From Alistipes sp. (lineage in GTDB: Bacteria; Bacteroidota; Bacteroidia; Bacteroidales; Rikenellaceae), in contig JAGBTW010000035.1 in the NCBI GenBank assembly GCA_017631135.1, positions 1 to 11,454 on the forward strand: a DNA stretch of 11,454 nt. Reading direction: 5' to 3'. A program made the translations under genes and the position numbers. Shown here piece by piece: positions 6,530 to 11,454 of this stretch (its first letter is position 1; each line of letters starts with the position of its first letter). Below the pieces are notes generated by a model that saw only the letters and a list, made by a program, of their open reading frames with translations, did not search any database and was not told where the DNA came from.

Positions 6530-6560
6530 ATTACTAATTACTAATTACTCATTACTAATT
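6530..6560. repeat. 7-nt tandem array (ATTACTA)x4 next to a start codon
   Basis: Four consecutive 7-mers (ATTACTA, ATTACTA, ATTACTC, ATTACTA; 6530-6557) plus a partial ATT fill the untranslated leader directly before the kinase ATG at 6565. The array is AT-rich and unstructured, as Bacteroidota initiation regions usually are. Copy-number slippage here would change leader length in steps of 7 nt without touching the protein. No TTTG/TAnnTTTG promoter could be found between 6183 and 6564. Confidence 0.7.
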
Positions 6561-6564
6561 GTAT

Positions 6565-7905
6565 ATGCGTCGTAGTCAGCATGTTATAATACACGTTTTG
6601 GTGGCACTCGTATTGAGTCTCGTCATCAACTTCTCCTATCTGCTTGTGCCCATAATCACCGAGCATGGGGTTAACGAGCGCACAATGCACACTGAAATCG
6701 ATGGTGCTCACACCTCGGGTGTGTTGCACATCGAGCGCGACATGCACGGATATATCGTCTGCGACTGCGAGGCGCGCGACAGCGTCTATGTCTCGGCATG
6801 GCAGGTGCGCACATTCAAGCTCAACGATGGCGACCACATAGCCTTCTCGACGCGCGAGCCACACATACTCCCTGAACATGTAGCGATGGATATGCCCCAC
6901 CCACGCCTTGAGGAGGTGCACACGGTAAATGGCGCGAGGTTTGACTTTGATGCTCTCTACGACCGTCCCAGTCGCACGGTAGAGTTTGTATGGCAGATTG
7001 TGTACTATGCAGCAATATCACTAATCATGATATTTATACTCGCAAAGGGTGGTATGCCCGAACGTAGTCGCAGTTGGGTGGTGGTGCGACGCATGGTGCT
7101 ATTGTTGCTAATAACAGGTGTGGCGATATACTTTGCCCCCGTGATGTCGTTCCACGATGGACAGATGAAGCTCGACTTCTTCTTCCGTGGCGACTTCCGC
7201 GACAACACCTACATCATAGTGCTCACAAAGTCACTCTTCTCGCTTGTGGTCACAGTGCTCTATGCCCGCATATACACGCTCATGCTCCAGCAGCAGACCA
7301 TGGTGGTGGAGAACGAGCGCCTCAAAACAGAGAACCTCTCGACGCGCTACAACATGCTTGTTGGACAGATAAACCCACACTTCTTCTTCAACTCGCTTAA
7401 CTCTCTTGCTATGCTTGTGCGCGAGGGTGACCAGGCGCGTTCGCTCGAGTATATAGACCAGCTATCCTACACCTTCCGCTACATCATCCAGAATGGAAAG
7501 TCGAGCACAACGACGCTAAAGGAGGAGCTCGAGTTTGCCGAGGCATACGCCTACCTCTTCAAGATACGTTATGCCGATAAACTCTTCTTCGACTTCGAGG
7601 TGGAGGATAAGTATAAGGAGTGGACAATCCCCGCATTGTCGCTTCAGCCACTCATCGGCAATGCTGTGAAGCACAATAGCATTACGACGAAGAACCCTTT
7701 GCGTGTGTCGATTCGCGTTGTGGATGGTGTGCTTGAGATTGAGAATGCCAAGCACCCCAAGCTCGACACTGAGCCCTCGACGGGCATAGGTCTCGACAAC
7801 TTGCGCAGTCGTTGGCAGATACTCACAGGCAAAGATATAGAGATTGTTGACCAGGCGGAGCGCTTCATCGTGCGCTTGCCACTTGAAAAACCTATAAAGG
7901 CATGA
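6565..7905 (+). CDS. LytS-type sensor histidine kinase with a Rho-like OB domain in its first extracytoplasmic loop
   Basis: This 446-residue protein starts at ATG 6565; an upstream in-frame TTG (6559) is less likely. Membrane segments are near residues 7-31, 141-160, 177-193 and 216-236. With a basic N-terminus inside, residues 32-140 lie outside. That loop resembles the Rho RNA-binding domain: GVLHIERD (52-59), GYIV (62-65), DSVYVSAWQVRTFKLNDGD (72-90), then LEEVHTVNG (115-123) and YDR (132-134), parallel to Rho's GVLEI..DG.GF.., DDIYVSPSQIRRFNLRTGD and the following 'V..(I/V)NG..' strand. The cytoplasmic part is a His_kinase/HATPase pair of the LytS/YehU class: QINPHFFFNSLNSL (268-281) with phospho-acceptor H272, N-box IGNAVKHN (364-371), G-box TGIGLDNLRSRW (406-417). 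It overlaps the response-regulator gene by ATGA. It should autophosphorylate H272 on a signal felt by the outer loop; the ligand is unknown. Confidence 0.9.
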   Translation: MRRSQHVIIHVLVALVLSLVINFSYLLVPIITEHGVNERTMHTEIDGAHTSGVLHIERDMHGYIVCDCEARDSVYVSAWQVRTFKLNDGDHIAFSTREPHILPEHVAMDMPHPRLEEVHTVNGARFDFDALYDRPSRTVEFVWQIVYYAAISLIMIFILAKGGMPERSRSWVVVRRMVLLLLITGVAIYFAPVMSFHDGQMKLDFFFRGDFRDNTYIIVLTKSLFSLVVTVLYARIYTLMLQQQTMVVENERLKTENLSTRYNMLVGQINPHFFFNSLNSLAMLVREGDQARSLEYIDQLSYTFRYIIQNGKSSTTTLKEELEFAEAYAYLFKIRYADKLFFDFEVEDKYKEWTIPALSLQPLIGNAVKHNSITTKNPLRVSIRVVDGVLEIENAKHPKLDTEPSTGIGLDNLRSRWQILTGKDIEIVDQAERFIVRLPLEKPIKA

Positions 7906-8660
7906 TAAACAGGGTGATAATCGTTGAAGATGAGACCGCAGCAGCGGTAAATCTTCGTAGCATGCTCTCTGCGATACTTCCCCAGGTGGAGGTTGTCGAG
8001 GTGTTGGAGTCGGTGGAGGAGGCTGTGGCGTTCTTCCGCGGTGGCGTAGAGGCCGATGTTATCTTTATGGATATACACCTTGCCGATGGCGACTCGTTCC
8101 GCATCTTCCAGAGCGTGGACATCGACATACCCATCATCTTCACTACGGCATACGACCAATATGCCCTCGAGGCATTTAAGGTAAATAGCATTGACTACTT
8201 GCTTAAACCATTCAAGGAGGAGGACCTTAAGCGCGCCATAGACAAGCTACAGCGCCTCACAGCCTCGGAGCGTGTGGGCGACAAGGAGCGTGTCACGAAG
8301 ATGGCATTGGAGGCATCGGCAGAGAGCCTAAATACCATCCTTGTGCGCTATAAGGATAAGATTGTGCCTGTGGGCGTAGAGGATATAGCCTTCTTCTACA
8401 CCTTCTCCGAGCGCGTCACGCTTACGACGCTCGATGGTGTGACATACCCTGTGGATAAGACGCTCGAGACACTCACACAGCAACTCGATGCGCAGAAGTT
8501 CTTCCGCGCAAATCGCCAGTTTATCGTCTCGCGCAAGGCGGTCAAGGATATTGCGGTGTGGTTTGGCAGTCGCCTTGCACTCAACCTCGTTGTTGAGACT
8601 CCCGAGCGCATAATAATCTCGAAGGCTCGCGTACCAGAATTTAAGCGTTGGCTACAGTAG
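7902..8660 (+). CDS. LytTR-family response regulator
   Basis: This 252-residue regulator is the partner of the preceding kinase; its ATG overlaps the kinase TGA by 4 nt, so both are made from one message by coupled translation. The receiver domain (1-120) shows the acidic pair E9-D10 (IIVEDE), phospho-acceptor D57 in FMDIHLADGDSF, T81/T82 (IFTTAYDQYALEAF) and K102 in YLLKPF. The LytTR DNA-binding domain covers about 142-252, with ILVRYKDKIVPV (146-157), KFFRANRQFIVS (199-210, the family hallmark) and a C-terminal RVPEFKRWL. Such proteins usually bind direct repeats of about 9-10 bp upstream of target genes. Targets cannot be read from sequence. The stop (TAG 8658-8660) overlaps the end of the convergent sugar-kinase gene by 9 nt. 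Confidence 0.94.
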   Translation: MINRVIIVEDETAAAVNLRSMLSAILPQVEVVEVLESVEEAVAFFRGGVEADVIFMDIHLADGDSFRIFQSVDIDIPIIFTTAYDQYALEAFKVNSIDYLLKPFKEEDLKRAIDKLQRLTASERVGDKERVTKMALEASAESLNTILVRYKDKIVPVGVEDIAFFYTFSERVTLTTLDGVTYPVDKTLETLTQQLDAQKFFRANRQFIVSRKAVKDIAVWFGSRLALNLVVETPERIIISKARVPEFKRWLQ

Positions 8661-9725
8661 CTCCTCGACTATGCGCTGCATGGTGGGGTATTGCTCCTCC
8701 ATGCTCTGCAGAAGTCGGTATTGTGCTCGTGTGCGCACGAGGTTGTGCTCTGGGTATGCCGTTTTGTAGTAGGTGTCGCCATCGATGTAGTCCATCAGGA
8801 AGCGCAACACCTGCTCGAAGGTTATGTATAGACCCGCAAATGCCAGCCACTCCTTTTCATTTGCGCTCATCGTAGCGCCACGCTCCGAGAGGTATCCCTC
8901 GGTATAGTGGCGGAAGATGTTAATATCCATCGATACTCTATTAAGGTCGGTGTCATCCTCCTTGCCCGTATTTGTGTAGGAGCGTATGGCATCGCCAAAG
9001 TCATTTAGCGAGGTGCTCGACATCACGGTGTCGAGGTCGATTACGCACAGCACATTGTCGTTAGTGTCGAAGAGTATGTTGCTCAACTTTGTGTCGTTGT
9101 GCGTCACGCGCATGGGCAGCTCGCCACGCTCCACCATAGCCCAAAACTCCAGCATCTTGGCTCTGCGGCTCTCTATCCACGCTATCTCCTCGCTAACCTC
9201 TGCCTTGCGATGTGCCTTGTCCTCTGTTAGCGCCTTGTCCCACTGCTCAAGGCGCCAGCGCATATTATGAAACCCCTTTATCACCTCCTTGAGAGGCTCG
9301 TTGAAGTCGGCGAGCATAGCCTGAAAGCCTCCTATACCCTTGCCACCCATATAGGCAAGCAGTGGGGTGTCGGCCTTGTCGTGCGTCACCGAGCCCTCGA
9401 TAAAGAGCGATACAGCCCAATAGTTCTCGCCATCGTGGTGATATAGCTCGCCACTCTTGGTGGGTACAACGGTGAGCACCTCACGCTCGGGGTCACCACC
9501 TCTCTCTACGACCTTTATTTTGAGGTGTTCGGTCACGCGCTTGATGTTATCCATCATGGCGGGCACATCGGGGAAGATGTTGTGGTTCTTGCGCTGAAGG
9601 ATATAGCGTCTGCGCTCTGTCGTTACGACGTATGTGTCGTTTATAAAACCCTCACCAAGAGTTTTGATCTCTGTGGCTGTGCCCTCGAGCATAAACTGCT
9701 CGGCAATGTTGTATAGGTGTTTCAT
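8652..9725 (-). CDS. N-acetylhexosamine 1-kinase-like (NahK-type) APH-fold sugar kinase
   Basis: The 357-residue protein has the aminoglycoside-phosphotransferase fold. Its catalytic loop RVTHNDTKLSNILFD (206-220) gives the Brenner motif H-x-D-x(4)-N with D211 as base and N216 as metal ligand. CVIDLDTVM (227-235) is the DFG-like magnesium site, followed by NDFGDAIRSYTNTGKEDD (241-258). Exactly this set, HNDTK plus VIDLDTVM plus DFGDAIR, is typical of NahK from Bifidobacterium, which makes GlcNAc-1-P or GalNAc-1-P from the free sugar and ATP. ATG at 9725 is preferred: it lies 7 nt after the stop of the upstream GH109 gene, while a TTG at 9743 would overlap that gene. No signal peptide, so cytoplasmic. 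Pairing with a GalNAc-releasing enzyme supports GalNAc as substrate, but substrate is inferred. Homologues are sometimes annotated simply as 'phosphotransferase' or as mucin-desulfation proteins. Confidence 0.88.
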   Translation of the reverse strand: MKHLYNIAEQFMLEGTATEIKTLGEGFINDTYVVTTERRRYILQRKNHNIFPDVPAMMDNIKRVTEHLKIKVVERGGDPEREVLTVVPTKSGELYHHDGENYWAVSLFIEGSVTHDKADTPLLAYMGGKGIGGFQAMLADFNEPLKEVIKGFHNMRWRLEQWDKALTEDKAHRKAEVSEEIAWIESRRAKMLEFWAMVERGELPMRVTHNDTKLSNILFDTNDNVLCVIDLDTVMSSTSLNDFGDAIRSYTNTGKEDDTDLNRVSMDINIFRHYTEGYLSERGATMSANEKEWLAFAGLYITFEQVLRFLMDYIDGDTYYKTAYPEHNLVRTRAQYRLLQSMEEQYPTMQRIVEELL

Positions 9726-9732
9726 AAAGGCG

Positions 9733-11193
9733 TTACTCTGCAAAATAGAATGTTAGACCATCGAGCTTGTCCCAGTCGCCACGAGTGAAGTCGGGCACCT
9801 TGACTGGCTTGCTGCCATTCTCGATAGATATGCGCGTTAGCTCACCCATGGCGCTCCACTCCGCAGCGTCGTACACATCCATGTCAAGGGGTAGACCATT
9901 GCGCAAGCAGTACACCAGGCGATAGTCCATGATGAAGTCCATGCCTCCGTGGCCACCGATGCTCATAGAGTACTCCTGCAGGGGCACACCATCTACAAGC
10001 TGCAGCTGCACGGGGTGGCGGTATAGTTGAATCATTTGGCTAACTACCTCGGCTGGGGCGAACGAGTGGTGGTCGAGAGCCTCGATGTCGGGCATGCCGT
10101 TATCATCTTTTGCCACATCCTTAATGTGGTCGAGCTTGAAGGTGTAGCCCTGAATGGGGTATTTGTTTGCGTAGCCCTCTGTGCCCACAAGTTGATACAT
10201 GCGGCTGTAGGGGCGTGGGGTCATCACATTGTGCTGCATGTCTATCGTGCAGCCATTTACGGTGCGTATGAGCGTGTTTATTTGGTCGCCCTGCTTGCAC
10301 TCATCCTCGCCCATAAGCTCCTTGGTTAGCTTCGTGCCGTTGATGGACTTCGTCGACATGGCAACGAGGTAGTCGAGCCTGTCGCCACGATGGATGTTGA
10401 GAGCCTGGCAGTTAGGGCCAATGCCGTGCGTAGCGTATATGTCGCCGTTGTGTGCTTGGTTGTACTCCAAGCGCCAGTTGTCGGCATAGTGCTCCCAGTA
10501 GGGCTCGAGGTTGTGAATGTAAGCACCCTCTGCGTGTATAATCTCGCCAAAAAGACCGCTGTGCGCCATGTTGAGCGTTGTAAGCTCAAAGTGGTCGTAG
10601 CAGCAGTTCTCCAATATCATGCAGTGCACACGGTTGCGCTCCGCAGCATCGACAAGCTGCCAGCACTCCGCTACGGTGTTGGCACTCGGCACCTCGATGG
10701 CGACATGCTTGCCGTGGTTCATGGCATATACCGCAACCTCGACATGCAACTGCCATGGCGTGGCTATGTATACAAGGTCGATGTCGTCGCTCTCGCATAG
10801 CTCCTTGTAGCCCTCATCGCCCGAGTATACCTTTGCAAGGGGCATGCCCGCTCTTGTGAGATACGATTGACAGCGCTCGGCACGCTCGATATACTTGTCG
10901 CATAAACCTTTGATTGCTACACCGTCGATGTATGTAAATCGCTCCACAGCGCCAGGACCACGCATGCCATGGCCCACAAAGCCTACGCGCACCGTCTCGA
11001 GGGGCTCGCACCTAAACTCGAGCATCGATTGCTGCTCGGCACTGCGCTTGGGCTCCTCGAGGATGATTACGCCATCCTCGATGGTGTAGTTGACACTCGC
11101 CTTGAATGTTCCTGTGTTGGACTGTGCGCATCCCGCAACCATGGTTGCCACTGCAACCATCATCACGCCAAAAAAAGTCTTAATGCTGTTCAT
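9733..11193 (-). CDS. GH109-type NAD-dependent alpha-N-acetylgalactosaminidase lipoprotein (Gfo/Idh/MocA fold)
   Basis: The 486-residue protein begins with a lipoprotein signal: basic MNSIK, hydrophobic FFGVMMVAVATM and lipobox VAGC with C22 as lipidation site, so it is exported and anchored. A Rossmann domain follows (RVGFVGHGMRG, 69-79; ATPWQLHVEVAVYAM, 144-158; GKHVAIEVPS, 161-170), then the Gfo/Idh/MocA C-terminal domain. GH109 marks are ENCCYD (195-200), AEGAYIHNLEPYW (221-233) and YATHGIGPNCQALNIHRGDR (253-272), with H256 in the place of the conserved catalytic histidine. GH109 enzymes remove terminal alpha-GalNAc (blood group A, Tn antigen) by an oxidation-elimination route with tightly bound NAD. 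ATG at 11193 is chosen over the GTG at 11199. Residues 23-65 are an extra N-terminal segment before the Rossmann fold. It is the first gene of the operon with the sugar kinase. Exact substrate is inferred. Confidence 0.88.
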   Translation of the reverse strand: MNSIKTFFGVMMVAVATMVAGCAQSNTGTFKASVNYTIEDGVIILEEPKRSAEQQSMLEFRCEPLETVRVGFVGHGMRGPGAVERFTYIDGVAIKGLCDKYIERAERCQSYLTRAGMPLAKVYSGDEGYKELCESDDIDLVYIATPWQLHVEVAVYAMNHGKHVAIEVPSANTVAECWQLVDAAERNRVHCMILENCCYDHFELTTLNMAHSGLFGEIIHAEGAYIHNLEPYWEHYADNWRLEYNQAHNGDIYATHGIGPNCQALNIHRGDRLDYLVAMSTKSINGTKLTKELMGEDECKQGDQINTLIRTVNGCTIDMQHNVMTPRPYSRMYQLVGTEGYANKYPIQGYTFKLDHIKDVAKDDNGMPDIEALDHHSFAPAEVVSQMIQLYRHPVQLQLVDGVPLQEYSMSIGGHGGMDFIMDYRLVYCLRNGLPLDMDVYDAAEWSAMGELTRISIENGSKPVKVPDFTRGDWDKLDGLTFYFAE

Positions 11194-11228
11194 CGTCACC
11201 TAATTTATAGAGTCTCACTTATGATGAA

Positions 11229-11260
11229 CAAATTTACAAATATTTGGCGTAATGCGCAAA
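11229..11260 (-). promoter_or_regulatory. Bacteroidota-type promoter for the GH109/sugar-kinase operon
   Basis: Read on the minus strand, TTTG (11260-11257), a 20-nt spacer and TAAATTTG (11236-11229) fit TTTG-N19/20-TAnnTTTG. The start of transcription would be near 11223, leaving a leader of about 30 nt to the ATG at 11193. The spacer also contains AATATTTG, which weakens any choice of exact start. No operator repeat is obvious. Confidence 0.68.
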
Positions 11261-11340
11261 ATATTTCAATAAAAAAGAACTTGTAGCCTATCTTGTGCCA
11301 TGCTTGATATTGAATAAAAGATATTTCGTTAGCGGCAGTA
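11261..11340. other. Intergenic remainder between promoter and tRNA terminator
   Basis: Short AT-rich stretch upstream of the GH109 promoter and downstream of the tRNA terminator. I see no gene, repeat or further promoter in it. Confidence 0.5.
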
Positions 11341-11359
11341 GATGCGCTGTTATATCAAC

Positions 11360-11390
11360 AAAAAAAAGCATCGGACTAAATATCCGATGC
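11360..11390 (-). terminator. Rho-independent terminator of the tRNA-Met transcript
   Basis: On the minus strand GCATCGGA (11390-11383) pairs with TCCGATGC (11375-11368), an 8-bp perfect stem with a 7-nt loop, followed by eight T's (11367-11360). It sits 8 nt after the predicted tRNA 3' end. Confidence 0.9.
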
Positions 11391-11398
11391 TTATGGTG

Positions 11399-11454
11399 TA
11401 GCGAGAGAGAGACTTGAACTCTCGACCTCATGATTATGAATCATGCGCTCTAAC
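11399..11454 (-). tRNA. tRNA-Met (CAT), 3' part; 5' end lies beyond the window
   Basis: Read on the minus strand, the visible 56 nt give the 3' half of the D-arm (GTTAGAGC), an anticodon stem CATGA/TCATG with loop TTCATAA (anticodon CAT), variable loop AGGTC, T-stem GAGAG/CTCTC with loop TTCAAGT (fits TTCRANY), the 3' acceptor strand TCTCGCT and discriminator A at 11399. CCA is not encoded directly after A73 (CACCA follows). CAT could also mean the lysidine-modified tRNA-Ile2 or initiator tRNA, and the missing 5' acceptor strand would be needed to settle that; elongator tRNA-Met is the best guess. Confidence 0.85.

Noticed and set aside
9726..9743. Upstream TTG start for the sugar kinase
   Set aside because: It would overlap the GH109 gene by 11 nt and adds no conserved residue; ATG at 9725 sits 7 nt after the stop.
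11399..11454. tRNA 3' end as an attachment site of an integrated element
   Set aside because: No integrase, no direct repeat of the tRNA end and no mobile genes are visible in the window.

Overview
The window looks like chromosomal DNA of a member of the Bacteroidales (Bacteroidota). The evidence is two promoters of the Bacteroidota type (TTTG, a 19-20 bp gap, then TAnnTTTG), start codons without clear Shine-Dalgarno sequences, a GH109 lipoprotein, a LytS/LytTR-type two-component pair, and Bacteroidota-style housekeeping proteins. Genus and family cannot be fixed from the sequence. No phage, integrase, transposase or CRISPR array is visible.

Layout. Positions 1-607 hold the 3' part of an RNase HI-like gene and a small AT-rich hypothetical gene, closed by a strong bidirectional terminator (691-729). 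Positions 730-1273 are non-coding and carry two abutting palindromic repeat elements and then a clear promoter (1214-1244). That promoter heads a tightly packed six-gene operon (1274-6182): a Pro/Ala-rich hypothetical protein, rsmI, a rhamnosyltransferase-like GT2, a polyprenol-phosphate-mannose-synthase-like GT2, mazG and a gamma-carbonic-anhydrase-like protein. The intergenic region 6183-6564 holds two more copies of the same repeat family in tandem, an inverted pair of 9-nt repeat arrays, and a 7-nt tandem array ending 5 nt before a start codon. Next comes a sensor kinase/response regulator pair (6565-8660) joined by an ATGA overlap. Facing it, and overlapping its end by 9 nt, is a minus-strand two-gene operon (11193 down to 8652) with its own promoter: a GH109 lipoprotein and an N-acetylhexosamine-1-kinase-like sugar kinase. 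The right edge holds the 3' part of a minus-strand tRNA-Met(CAT) and its terminator.

How the genes may work together. The GH109/kinase pair forms a short route in which terminal alpha-GalNAc is released from glycans (for example mucin O-glycans) and then phosphorylated at C1. The six-gene operon mixes translation fidelity (RsmI), nucleotide-pool cleaning (MazG) and sugar transfer to lipid carriers or envelope glycans.

The most unusual feature is the sensor kinase. Its loop between the first and second membrane segments (about residues 52-134) closely resembles the RNA-binding OB-fold domain of transcription terminator Rho, including an 'D-x-[IV]-YVS-x-x-Q-[IV]-R-x-F-x-L-x-x-GD' signature, yet it is predicted to lie outside the cytoplasm. 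The second notable item is an apparently unnamed family of about 126-bp intergenic palindromes (four copies in two tandem pairs) whose arms co-vary.
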